Of a stretch of DNA of 64,000 nt, positions 9,464 to 19,400 are shown in pieces. Position numbers and translations under genes: made by a program. This DNA is from Dawidia cretensis. GTDB lineage: Bacteria > Bacteroidota > Bacteroidia > Cytophagales > Cyclobacteriaceae. Where the stretch lies: positions 186,001-250,000 of the forward strand of contig NZ_JAHESE010000004.1 in assembly GCF_018598175.1 (NCBI RefSeq), read 5' to 3'. Position 1 is the stretch's first letter, and each line of letters starts with the position of its first letter. The notes below the pieces were generated by a model. That model searched no databases and was not told the DNA's origin. It saw only the letters and a program-made list of their open reading frames with translations.

Positions 9464-10765
9464 TTATTGTGTTAGTTCTCCGTTCTCGTCGGTCTTGATA
9501 ATAAAGATCGAAGACAAACCCGATACTTCGTTGGAACCGCAAAGGAGCAGGCCGCCATCCGCTGTCTCGCGAATGCTGCTCACAGTCTCGTTGCCCGTAC
9601 CGCCCAGGATCTTATTCCACATCACATTGCCAAACGCGTCGATCTTTACCAGGAATATATCTTTTCCACCTTTACCGCGCCCGGGCGTGGTCAGCATAGA
9701 ACCGGCCAATACAAAACCACCGTCGCGTGTCGCGGTCAGGGCGTCGCCCGTGTCTTCGCTTTGCGAGTCACCTTCCGCTACCGTCGCATTTTCAGCCGAC
9801 AAAATGCCGTCGAAGTAACGCTGGCTGCCCGGAATGATACCGCCGGCCTGCGTCACCCGTACAAAGAACATATTCGCGTTAGCGCCGGCCGGCGTGGCGT
9901 AGGTGCCAATCACACCAAAGCCCGACGCCGCAGAGGATGCAGGTTGTAAGTCATGGGCATAAAGCTGCTGTTCGGTTTGTTCACCGAACTGGGCAAAGTT
10001 CTCAAATGTGGAATTCTCCTGAATGTAGGGAATGCCCAGGAACGACCGCGAGAAGTTTTGATTTTCACGCAGCAGCGCCGTAGCCCAGATGATCTTGCCC
10101 GAAGGCGCGATGTGTACCGCGCGGGTATTGACATAGTCGCGTTCCAGTACATCGTATGTCCGTGTCCACACGGTGTCCAGCCCTTGCGGCTCCAGCACTA
10201 CCAGGTACGGGTTTTCTGTCGTTGCAGCGCCAGCTTTACGCAGCGTACCCAATACCACGATCTGGCCCTGCTCGTTCAACGTCAGGGCGCCACCGTGTAT
10301 ATCGGTCATGTTTGTAGCGTTCTTGCGGTCGGCAATGACAAGCTTTTTCACGATGTTTCCGTTTAAGTCCAGCTTGAACAAGCGGGCGGAGTATACTACC
10401 AGGTCGAACACAGAGACGTCGCCCGACTCCAGGTTTGACTTTATACTGTCGCCGATTACGTAGTAACCATCGGTCGTTACCTTGAGGTCACTGACCGAGC
10501 CGCCTCCCAGGATCACATCGTCGGCTACCCGTTGGCCCCGGCTGTCGGTGCGAATGATGTAACCGTTTTGGTTGCCATTGGCCAGCAATTCGTTTCCGAC
10601 GATAATATAACCATCGGCAAGAGGCTCTGCCTGCACGCCATACAGGTTGTGTGGCGCTTCATAAAAATGCATGAAGGTGCTGCGGTCGGATGGCGAAGCA
10701 TCCTCAATGTTATTGCAACCCCAGCAGTATAGTCCAAACCCGCAAAGAATAATGCGTAACCTCAT
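9464..10765 (-). CDS. Putative lipoprotein with beta-propeller-type repeats
   Basis: A 433-residue exported protein. The N-terminus MRLRIILCGFGLYCWGC is a short hydrophobic segment ending in Cys, consistent with a lipoprotein signal, although the lipobox (CWGC) is not canonical. The body is built of repeated units of the form DGGFVLAGS...DIFLVKIDAFGN, seen clearly at residues 350-430 and in degenerate form from residue 45, as in secreted propeller-like proteins of Bacteroidota. No catalytic motif is visible. Its start overlaps the stop of the beta-barrel gene by 4 bases, implying translational coupling, so it probably works with the barrel at the outer membrane. Exact function unknown. Confidence 0.7.
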   Translation of the reverse strand: MRLRIILCGFGLYCWGCNNIEDASPSDRSTFMHFYEAPHNLYGVQAEPLADGYIIVGNELLANGNQNGYIIRTDSRGQRVADDVILGGGSVSDLKVTTDGYYVIGDSIKSNLESGDVSVFDLVVYSARLFKLDLNGNIVKKLVIADRKNATNMTDIHGGALTLNEQGQIVVLGTLRKAGAATTENPYLVVLEPQGLDTVWTRTYDVLERDYVNTRAVHIAPSGKIIWATALLRENQNFSRSFLGIPYIQENSTFENFAQFGEQTEQQLYAHDLQPASSAASGFGVIGTYATPAGANANMFFVRVTQAGGIIPGSQRYFDGILSAENATVAEGDSQSEDTGDALTATRDGGFVLAGSMLTTPGRGKGGKDIFLVKIDAFGNVMWNKILGGTGNETVSSIRETADGGLLLCGSNEVSGLSSIFIIKTDENGELTQ

Positions 10766-11799
10766 TTTCGTTTGTTCAGTTTTTTGGGGTTGAAGATGTT
10801 GTATACATACCCAGCCGTGATAGACAAAGAATTTAGCTTATAGACGCTGTCGGCATAACCATATTCAAACGGCAAGCTGCTGTCGACAGCAAAGGCGGTC
10901 TTGTCAGAATTCACCTTGGTGATACCATAGACAAACCGGATTTCTGTGACGACAAAACCACTGCCCAGCGGAAAGTGTGCGCCCGCCGTCGCCACGGCGC
11001 TGACATTGAATTTTTCCCGTTGCGGCTTCAGGTCAAACGATTTGTCTTCGATAAACTGGAAGCCCTGGCGGGTACGGTTGCCACTCAGCGAAGCGTTGAC
11101 GAGGTACGCGGCCTCCACACCCAGGCCGACGTAGGGCATGAACGATTTGCGTGTTATTTGATACCGCAGGATTACGGGCAACGTGATCCAGGTTTGTTTT
11201 TCCTCGGCGGTCGTGGTAAAAGCCGTGTCGGTAAAGCTCAGATGGTTGGTATACTCGAAGTTGCGTTGTGCGAGGCCGAGCTCGGGGTTCAATATCAGGT
11301 TGCCGTTCAGCGGGATTTCGCCCGACACGTGCACCTGAAAGCCGATCTTACGGTTGTATTTGCTTTCGCCGTCGTTGGCCTCTACCGCGGTCACTACGTT
11401 CGGTGCGCTGGCGTTAACCCCCAGCTTGCCCCCGATGCGATAGATGGGGTGGGTGCGGAATGTATTATAGAGCGCAATAAACTCCGCGGGATCCGTGCCG
11501 GGATTGATCTTAAAGTAATGGTCGGTGCGCAGCAGGTTGAGCATGGCCTCATCGGCCTTCTGCGGCTCTTCCAGGTATATATACGACAGGCAAAGCAGCT
11601 TGTACGCTTCTACTTTTTCTTGTTGCGAGAAACCGCCGGCAAGACACTTGGCGAGCAGCGCCGGAATTTCATGCAGGCGGCCTTGCTCATACGTCGAGCG
11701 GGCAAGGCGTAAGGTCTGGGAGCAAGATACCAGCTGGGAATACCCTTCCAGCGAAATCAGCACCAGGAGAATGAGGGGTATAAGTCTTTTCATCGGCAT
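10762..11799 (-). CDS. TPR-like plus PorT-type outer membrane beta-barrel protein
   Basis: A 345-residue protein with signal peptide (cleavage after LEGYS). Residues 25-110 are helical and TPR-like (Arg-Leu-Ala-Arg-Ser-Thr-Tyr-Glu-Gln-Gly; KLLCLSYIYLEEPQKADEA), and residues 115-340 are amphipathic strands typical of the PorT/OMP_b-brl family, such as YRIGGKLGVNAS and MPYVGLGVEAAYLV. Predicted to sit in the outer membrane with a periplasmic helical domain. Its ATG overlaps the stop of the STAND NTPase gene in a TAATG arrangement, and its own stop overlaps the lipoprotein start, so the three are translationally coupled. An alternative start lies two codons in, at 11793. The pairing with a STAND NTPase is unusual. 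Confidence 0.75.
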   Translation of the reverse strand: MPMKRLIPLILLVLISLEGYSQLVSCSQTLRLARSTYEQGRLHEIPALLAKCLAGGFSQQEKVEAYKLLCLSYIYLEEPQKADEAMLNLLRTDHYFKINPGTDPAEFIALYNTFRTHPIYRIGGKLGVNASAPNVVTAVEANDGESKYNRKIGFQVHVSGEIPLNGNLILNPELGLAQRNFEYTNHLSFTDTAFTTTAEEKQTWITLPVILRYQITRKSFMPYVGLGVEAAYLVNASLSGNRTRQGFQFIEDKSFDLKPQREKFNVSAVATAGAHFPLGSGFVVTEIRFVYGITKVNSDKTAFAVDSSLPFEYGYADSVYKLNSLSITAGYVYNIFNPKKLNKRK

Positions 11800-14700
11800 T
11801 AATCATTGTTGGGTGGCAGGGCAGCGCAGGTAGACTCATAGGGAAGGTCATCACCCACGAAGATTTCCCATTCATCTTTGTTGATGTTGCGCCGTACGCG
11901 TCCGCAGAGGATGTCGGCCATCACCGGTATTTTGGTGGGCCATGCGTGGATGGTATGCTCGACGCCCTTCACGGTCTCCACCGAGCTGTGAATGCTGGCG
12001 AGCAGCTGCTCGTCATCGGGCGTAAAGGCCACGCTCCATACCCAGTCGCTGTGGTCGCTTAGCACAATAGGCTGCTCCTTGAGGCGGTTCAGGTTCCAGA
12101 GACGCACGGTCTTGTCTTTGCTGGCGGTAGCCAGGAAGTTGCCGCCGTGGTTGAAGCGGATCTCGGCGATCTCCGACGTGTGACCGGACAGCACACGAAT
12201 AACCATATTGCTCAAGTAGTCAAAGATCTTCACGATACCGGTATTGTCACCCAACACGATGCGGCGGCCTTCCGGCGCAAAGGCAACCGACGAGAGGTGT
12301 ACGCCCAGTTCTTTTACTTCTACTGGAGCGTAATTATTCCGCGTATCCCATAAGAACAGGCTGCCGTTGTCGCCGGCGCCTACCAACTGGGTACCGTCGG
12401 CGCTCAGGTCGATGGCGTTGATCTTCACGGTGGGAGTGATGACTTCACGGCTGGTGCTCAGATCGCTGTAGCGAATGCTCTTACCCGAGTTATCACGTGC
12501 ATAGAAGCCTTTACCATCGGGTGTGAAGCGCAGATTTTCGATCGCATACGTATAACCGTCGATACGTTTAGGAGCAGCCCCCATATTCTCGAGGTCGTAG
12601 AGCTCGACAAAGTTGCGTGATTCGCTGAGGGTGTTCAGCCCTGCCGCCACCAGCCAGCGGCCATCGCGGCTGATGTCGATGGTATAATACTGGTAGTTGG
12701 TTTGTTTCACCAGCATCTCCGACTTCCATTGGTTGCCTTGCTCGGTCCAGCGGATAATCTTACCGTCGCTGCCCGCCGAAAACAGGTTGTTGCCTTTCGG
12801 GGATGCCATCAGGGCACGGGCGGCACCACGTTCGTGTGCTTCCAGGCTCTTGGTTAATGGATGATCCTGCTTCTTCAGCGCAGCATACAGGCCGTTGTAG
12901 ATATCATTGTCATAGATATACCCTTCGTGCTCGGAGTTGAATTTATAAGCCTGCTGGGCGATGAGCGCCTGCTGCTCGATGTCGTTCAATTCTTTTGACT
13001 TCACCGCCATGGCCTTGGCCTGGGCGATGTAACGCTGGCGCATGGCTTCCTTCGCATTTTGGATCGCGATCAGCTCTTGCTCCTTGGCAAACTTCTCGTT
13101 GGTCTGCGCACGCATGGCGTTGAGGCGAGCCTCTTCGGCATTCTTGCGGGCTTCGGCAGCGTTGCGCTTGGCCAGCTCGGCGTTTTCAACCGCGGCGCGT
13201 TCGGCTTGCTGGGCAAGCTCGCGTTGCTGGGCCTCGGCTTCTTTTGCGGCGAGGGCCGCAGCGGTTGCCTTTTCAGCCTCGAGACGTTTTTCGTCAGCCA
13301 CCTTCTCTGCTTTGCGGGCAGCTTCGGCATTGTTCTCCGCCTTGAGGCGCTGCACTTCGGCTAGTTGAAATTGCTCGTCGGCACGAGCCTTCTGCACGAA
13401 CGCATACATGAGAAACAACAGACAGATCACCACGGCAGTAGCCATAATCAAGGCGAGGACGCGCGCGCGTTTGAGCTTGCGTTTCTGCTCGAGCTCTTTG
13501 ATGCGCTGTTCGGTTTCCCATTCCTTCCGGGAATACTCCAGGAAGATCATAGTGCGCTCAAAGGCCGGGTTATAACGCTGGCCCCACACGAGCGTGGGCT
13601 TGTGTTTGGCTTGCCAGTTCAGTGCCAACTGGAGATCCGGCGGACGCCACAGACCGGCTTTGCCTACCTGGTGCATGGCAGCAGCTTCCGCCAGGCGCGT
13701 ATACATTTGCACAGCTTCGGCTTCGTCGTCCACCCAGTTCTTCAGGCGCACCCAGATGCGCATCAAGCTCTCGTGCGAGATATCGACCATGGACTTCGAC
13801 GAGATCGCTGCGCCTGCGGCAGGTGTCAGCAGCGAACGGCCTGCTTCGCGAAAGCGATCGATCACGGCAATAACATCTTCTTCCTGTACGTCCGAGATCG
13901 CCGCGATCTCGTGCAGTTTTGTAGGGCGACGGATACCAAAGTTCTCACCACGCTTTTCCGTGATGGCTTTGAACATCATTTCGCAGATGCGCTTCTGATC
14001 TTCGGTAAGCTCGTCGTAGGCTTCGTTGGCGTGTTGGGAAAGGGCCTCGGACATGGTGCCGATGGCCTCATAGTGTTTGAGGTCTACCGCTTCTTCGTCA
14101 AAGTCACGGTACCGCGACCAGTAGGTCCACGTACGCATGAGCGCGTGCTGCAGAATGGGCAACTGGTCGGGGTTGTCTCCCAGGTCGTTGAGCAACTGCT
14201 GCACTAAGCGCGGGGCAATCGCCGCGCCACCCACGGCCACAGGACCTTCGATGGCCTTGCGTTTCTGGTCGCGGGTAAGTTGGGGAATAAGGTAGTGACT
14301 ATCGTTGATCTTACGCGTAAGCTCGGGGAATTGTGCGCAATCGCCGATGAAGTCTGAACGCATGGTAATGGCTACATATACCGGTGCATCCGGATAGTTC
14401 ACGGCCTCCATCAGCAGGTTGACAAACGCCAGTGTCTCGTTGACCGAGTTGGCATCAAGGCCTTCCTTAAAGCGGAACAGCTCTTCAAACTGGTCGACCA
14501 GGATGAGGTAGTTGACATCAGTATCCTTGCGGGTCTGCTCGATCGCTTCCACCAGGCCCAGGGAGCTGCTGCGCAGCAGGGTAGAAAAGATGGTGCGCTT
14601 GATGCGTTTCTCTTCGGCTTCGGCTTTCTGATACTCGCGATTGTTCTTCAGCAATGCTTCTGCGAGGTTGTCGATCGGGCCGGCGCCGGGACGGGTAACA

Positions 14701-14954
14701 ACCACTTCCCAGTTCGGGCTGGCATCGGTCAGGAAGCCACCGTAGAGGATGGGCATGACGCCGCAGTATATAAACGACGACTTACCACTACCGCTGGGGC
14801 CGATCACGCCAACGAAGCGGTTCTTCGAAAGCTTGAGCAGCACCTCGTCGCTCTGGCCTTCGCGGCCAAAGAACAAGTGACTCTCATCGATCTTAAACGG
14901 ACGCAGCCCGGGGAACGGGTTGGCCGTTAAACTGTCTTCTGCTACAGCGTGCAT
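11799..14954 (-). CDS. Membrane-anchored STAND NTPase (nSTAND1) with coiled coil and WD40 propeller
   Basis: A 1051-residue signal-transduction NTPase. Residues 11-30 (NPFPGLRPF, then FFGRE) open the nSTAND1 module; Walker A GPSGSGKS is at 52-59 and Walker B ILVDQFEE at 151-158. A winged-helix-like region follows (about 320-400). One transmembrane helix spans about 499-520, preceded by a Lys/Arg-rich flank. Residues about 525-655 are an Ala/Glu/Lys-rich coiled coil, and about 705-1010 hold WD40 repeats (SKDKTVRLWNL is the clearest). By the positive-inside rule the NTPase is cytoplasmic and the propeller periplasmic, which is inference. STAND proteins act as ligand-triggered oligomerising switches. 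It starts 2 bases after the TIR-like gene. Confidence 0.85.
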   Translation of the reverse strand: MHAVAEDSLTANPFPGLRPFKIDESHLFFGREGQSDEVLLKLSKNRFVGVIGPSGSGKSSFIYCGVMPILYGGFLTDASPNWEVVVTRPGAGPIDNLAEALLKNNREYQKAEAEEKRIKRTIFSTLLRSSSLGLVEAIEQTRKDTDVNYLILVDQFEELFRFKEGLDANSVNETLAFVNLLMEAVNYPDAPVYVAITMRSDFIGDCAQFPELTRKINDSHYLIPQLTRDQKRKAIEGPVAVGGAAIAPRLVQQLLNDLGDNPDQLPILQHALMRTWTYWSRYRDFDEEAVDLKHYEAIGTMSEALSQHANEAYDELTEDQKRICEMMFKAITEKRGENFGIRRPTKLHEIAAISDVQEEDVIAVIDRFREAGRSLLTPAAGAAISSKSMVDISHESLMRIWVRLKNWVDDEAEAVQMYTRLAEAAAMHQVGKAGLWRPPDLQLALNWQAKHKPTLVWGQRYNPAFERTMIFLEYSRKEWETEQRIKELEQKRKLKRARVLALIMATAVVICLLFLMYAFVQKARADEQFQLAEVQRLKAENNAEAARKAEKVADEKRLEAEKATAAALAAKEAEAQQRELAQQAERAAVENAELAKRNAAEARKNAEEARLNAMRAQTNEKFAKEQELIAIQNAKEAMRQRYIAQAKAMAVKSKELNDIEQQALIAQQAYKFNSEHEGYIYDNDIYNGLYAALKKQDHPLTKSLEAHERGAARALMASPKGNNLFSAGSDGKIIRWTEQGNQWKSEMLVKQTNYQYYTIDISRDGRWLVAAGLNTLSESRNFVELYDLENMGAAPKRIDGYTYAIENLRFTPDGKGFYARDNSGKSIRYSDLSTSREVITPTVKINAIDLSADGTQLVGAGDNGSLFLWDTRNNYAPVEVKELGVHLSSVAFAPEGRRIVLGDNTGIVKIFDYLSNMVIRVLSGHTSEIAEIRFNHGGNFLATASKDKTVRLWNLNRLKEQPIVLSDHSDWVWSVAFTPDDEQLLASIHSSVETVKGVEHTIHAWPTKIPVMADILCGRVRRNINKDEWEIFVGDDLPYESTCAALPPNND

Positions 14955-14956
14955 GA

Positions 14957-16390
14957 TCAGGCGTTAAATTCAAGTAAAAAATTCTTCAGGGACTCCAGCG
15001 GACGCTGTGCATCTTCTTCTATTACCTGCAGGTTCTGACTCTTAAAACCAGCAGGGTCGAGTGTAGCACCGGGGGCCGTGACGATAGCCTTGGCCACGAT
15101 GGGCTTGCGGCGACCGAAACCGGGAGCCTTCAACAGATCCAGGGCTTTCATGCGTACCCATTGCTCGTTTACCTTACCCTGATAAATAATGGCGCCGTCG
15201 AGGTTGCACAAGTGGTCGATATGCTGCTGGCGCAGGTCCAGCAGGTCGCCTTCAAAAGATGGTACCAGTACGTCAAAGCCCGACTGTCTAATGACGTCAA
15301 TGAGCGGCTTCGCCTCGCGGTGGTCTACCTTGTCGTGCATGAAGTAGATCGAGCGGCCGCCGGTCTCGGCAAACACACGCTTGCCACCGGCTTCTTCCAG
15401 CTCTTCCCGCATGATGTTCTTAAAGTCTTCGAGCGGAGTTTGTAATATTTCGGCACCTTCCTGCGCTTCGATATCGCGTTTGATGGTGTCGATAAATCCT
15501 TTTTGTTTTTCGCTGGCGTGGGTCAGGAGCGGCGAAATCCAGATCAGCCGGGTGAAGGCCTGGGTGTGTTCTTTGGTTTGCAGGCTTTTTTCGGCCGCCA
15601 GTTTATTCTGAATGTCTACCAGCGAGCGATCGGAACCTTCGGGTATTTCGCCATAGGCGTTGCCGATCAGATGGATCGAAAGCGCGGACTCGTCCAGGTC
15701 GCGGCGCACGAGGCGCTCGAGCTCTTGTACATTGCCGGGCAGGGTCTGGTTAGGGAGTACGGTATAGCCGTGCCGCTGTAGCTCGCGTTTGATGATGTTA
15801 CGCTGTACCGAAAGATCGTGGGCTGTCTCGGCCAGGTAAATGGTTTTACGTTTGTATAGCGCTTTACCTTCGGTGGGAGCAGTGTTGCGCAGGCGGAGCA
15901 ATGTTTCGTAGATGTCGTAGGCCAGGTCGACCATTTTCATCCAGTACTGCCGCTCCGCTTCGGTGCTGAAGTAATCAGTGTACTCGCGAATCTCGCCGGA
16001 GTCAGGGTCCAGCTGGTACATTTCATAGCCCAACATCTCGCGCAGTCGTGGCGGTTGTTCCTGTACGTTGAGGGGTGTCTTGAATACTTTGAAAACGCGG
16101 CCGCGAGCTTCGGCGCCGGCTTGTTTGAAGATTGCTTCGATATGATCCAGGCAACCGCCGGACTGGATAAAGTCCTGAGAGAGCAGCGCTACCCACACGG
16201 CAGCGTTGTCGATGCTGGCACGCAATGACGATTCGCGCTTTAGTTCTACGTTCGGTTTTTCGCCCAGTACCTGGGTTAACATCAGCTCCAGGAACTTGCG
16301 GAACTGCGTGACCCAGCCTGGCTCGCCAGGGAGAAGAGGTTCATTATCGCGGTCTGCATAGACAATTAATACGTCAATGTCGAAGGCCAT
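14957..16390 (-). CDS. Protein with three tandem TIR-like domains
   Basis: A 477-residue cytoplasmic protein without signal peptide or membrane helix. Three Rossmann-like segments can be seen. The first, about 4-165, begins DIDVLIVYADRDNE and contains LLSQDFIQSGGCLDHIEAIF, resembling the Ser-Cys-Glu helix of TIR domains. The second, about 181-330, begins KTIYLAETAHDLS and ends the core at LSIHLIGNAYG. The third, about 345-475, begins RSIYFMHDKV and includes FDVLVPSFEGD and LDGAIIYQG. TIR domains either cleave NAD or scaffold signalling complexes; only the first repeat has a plausible catalytic Glu, so I cannot say which applies. It lies between the nucleotide-transporter-like gene (46-base gap) and the STAND gene (2-base gap), implying a functional unit. 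Confidence 0.7.
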   Translation of the reverse strand: MAFDIDVLIVYADRDNEPLLPGEPGWVTQFRKFLELMLTQVLGEKPNVELKRESSLRASIDNAAVWVALLSQDFIQSGGCLDHIEAIFKQAGAEARGRVFKVFKTPLNVQEQPPRLREMLGYEMYQLDPDSGEIREYTDYFSTEAERQYWMKMVDLAYDIYETLLRLRNTAPTEGKALYKRKTIYLAETAHDLSVQRNIIKRELQRHGYTVLPNQTLPGNVQELERLVRRDLDESALSIHLIGNAYGEIPEGSDRSLVDIQNKLAAEKSLQTKEHTQAFTRLIWISPLLTHASEKQKGFIDTIKRDIEAQEGAEILQTPLEDFKNIMREELEEAGGKRVFAETGGRSIYFMHDKVDHREAKPLIDVIRQSGFDVLVPSFEGDLLDLRQQHIDHLCNLDGAIIYQGKVNEQWVRMKALDLLKAPGFGRRKPIVAKAIVTAPGATLDPAGFKSQNLQVIEEDAQRPLESLKNFLLEFNA

Positions 16391-16436
16391 GGTCTTTTGG
16401 TAAGGGTGTGGTATAGAGGATGCGTTAGGGTAGTAA

Positions 16437-19400
16437 TTATTCGATTGGTGCCGGTTGTTCTTCTTTCAGATTCTTGATCAGCCCCTGTACCAGCTCGTGG
16501 TGATTGGCCATGACAAAATAGAAGTCCATGGCGTTGATCCGGAAAGCAACGGCTCGTTCGGGCGCAACGGCTTCGGATGCCTTTACGGTGGTGTCGCTAA
16601 AAAGTTCGCCGCGAATGTCACCTTTCCTGAGCCGGGCCACGGTCTCGCCGGCATTGCACAATACGATCTCTCCGTGTGCCATGATCAGGATCGGCGCATT
16701 GTGGTCTTCGCTGTTCAGGCGAATGCGCTCGCCCGGGTCGAAGTCCAGCGGCACGATCTTGTCGGCCAGGTCCGCCAGCAGTGAACCATGGATGGAGCGG
16801 AAGGCCGAGATTTGTTTGATGAACATGACCTTCTCTATCCACAGGAAAAATCCATCGTTGAGGCCGTCCAGCAACCGGTTGTTCTCGATCGAAGAGTCAA
16901 TAAATTTTTTGTCGCGGTCGGGCAAACGTTCCAGGATCGCCTGGTAGGCTTGCACATCTTTGTGGTAGATCACCCACGCCGCAGTCTCTTGTAATAGCCG
17001 ATCAGTATTGAACATCTGTGCCACCAGGCCGCGGCTGATGCGAAACTCCGGCAGGAATGCGGAGGCGTGAATGGCACAAGCCTTCGTCCAGCGGTTGTTG
17101 AGGTTAAAGTCGCGGTTCAGGATATAGTTGATAACCTGTACCGGGTTGTAGCTTTCGCGGGGAAAGTATAGCTGCAGTGCTTTGAGCTTGACTGGCGTGC
17201 GCGAGTCGTCCAGCAGTGGAAGTAACTTGGGTTTCAGCTCGGCGTCAATGAAAAGGTCGAGCAGCTCCAAGGCGAAGGCGATGTTGTCGGGGTCGTTGGT
17301 CTCGATATTGTCCCGCACAAGTTGCACCGATTGCGGGTCGTATAAGATCGAGAGCAGCATATAGAGCTGGTCGTAGCTCTCGGCCACCTCTTCCTCCAGG
17401 GCTTCACGCAGGTATTGGAAGGTGTCGGTTTCCGGCAGCTCGTGCAGGGCCGCCATGTTCCAGATGGCCTTGCTCATTTCGGTTTCCAGCAGGTTGATCA
17501 CGTCGCGCGACTCGCGGCCTTTGGCCTGGTAGTTAATGTACCGCAGGGAGAACAGGATTTGCTTGACGATGCGTTTGTCGGGGTAGTCGGCTTTGCTCCA
17601 CAGCAGCTCCAGCGCCTGGCGGCCGCCGATGCGACCCATGATCTGCACGATGCGCAGCATCACCAGGTCGCTCTGGCCAGATTTGTGAAAGGCCGCCTCA
17701 AGTGCCGGCAGCACGGGCTCACCAGCTTCCTGCAGGGCAGCGGTGGCATGGTGGCTATACCACGGCGAGCCTAACAGCTCGATCAGGATCGGCCAGGTCT
17801 CCTGGCGTTTTACTTTACGGGCAGTGTAGAGCGCCTCGTAGCGAACCCGCGGATCGGCGTCACGCAGCAACTCGAGTAATACGAAGATCGTCTTGGGGCC
17901 GATCAGCTTTCGTAGCAGTTTGGCCGCGAGGAGCCGGTCGGACTGACGCACCGATTTACTCATACGAAGTAATTTTTCCGGCGCGATGGATAGCACATCG
18001 CCGTCTTCCAGCTCGCCGTATGCCTTTTCGGCCAGGGTGCGGATCTCGCTCTTTTCTATTTCGGTGGTAAGCCCCAGCAACTGAATCTTCTCTTGCGCGA
18101 ACTTGCGCACGGCCGCTGATGGTGGCCGTTCGGCCAGGCGGGTAATAGTGCTTTCAAATACGGCTGGCTCTAACTTCTCCATCAGCGTCAGGCCGTAGAG
18201 TACTTTATCTTCTGCTGTGCTGTTGACTTCCTTCTCCAACACCGTACTGAGGTTATACTCTTTTTCGTTTTGGCGTGCATTGCCGCCCTTGCTGCGCACG
18301 AGGGCGTTTTGCAAGGTGTGGCGGTAGCTGGCGTGCATGCGGTTGGAGACGAAGAACCAAAACGCCAACAGCGGCACCGTAAACAGGGTGATGTATAACA
18401 GGTCAAAGATTTCAACCCGATTGATCAGCAAGATCAATGTACCGGCCAGCAAGCTGGCAAAGGCGGTCACGAGACCTTCAATCTTGGTTTGTACGTCAAT
18501 GCGGATGTGGGTTTCGATCGGAAGCAGGTATAGCTTAAAAGTAGGGTTGTCAAGCGCATCTTTCAGCGAGCGGATCAGCAGCTTACTGATGGCGATGATC
18601 AGGAAGAACACCACAAACAAGTTGTCCTCCGGCGAATAGCCAAAGATTGTACCCAGGATCAAGGCAGCCACGGTAAACAGACCGATGAGCACCGGTGTTA
18701 CCAGCAGCGAAATGCGCATGCCATATTCACGGATGATGCGGTCTGTGGCGATGGTCTGGAACAAGAAACCGAAGATTACGATCGTCATCTCAAAGGAGGA
18801 GATGAAGCTCGCCAGACGACTTTCGTCCATGTACAACGTCGTAACGTTCAGGAACGAATAGTCTACGAAGTTTGCCGCCAGCATCGACACCACCACAAAC
18901 AACGACATGTAGAGGATGTACCGGTTCTGAATAAAATCACCAATGACGAGCTTCTTGTAGATTATCTTCTCTTCCGCAAACGTACGCCGTTTGTTTAACC
19001 ATTGAACGGACAGGTATAAGAATGAAACGGTAAAGGCGAGGATGCTGACCAGCGCTATGGTATAGAGATTTTCGGTGTCGGCGTTTTCAGCCTGTAGGTA
19101 CTGCGTGATCGAGAAAAAGGCGATAAAAGAGGCGATCATAGCACCCATGTCCACGGTACCGATGAGACGCTTGGATTGTCGCAGGTTAAAGGCGCGGCCG
19201 AACGCACCCCAGAAGATAAGGTAAATGATGAAAGAAAACGGTGCCAGTACGGTAAAACCGAAGAAGTAAATGCTCTCCGAGTCGTTGAATGCCGACTCGC
19301 CAAATTCGATGAAGGCCGTCAGGATAATGATGGTCGTCAGGCTGATGGCGGCCAGCAGCTGGAAGGGGATGCGGTTCTGGAAAAAGTTGTATAACGCAGT

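Noticed and set aside
13365-14207. 280-codon open frame on plus strand inside the STAND NTPase gene
   Set aside because: It is antisense to a gene with clear Walker motifs and has no family character; long shadow frames are common in this GC-rich sequence.
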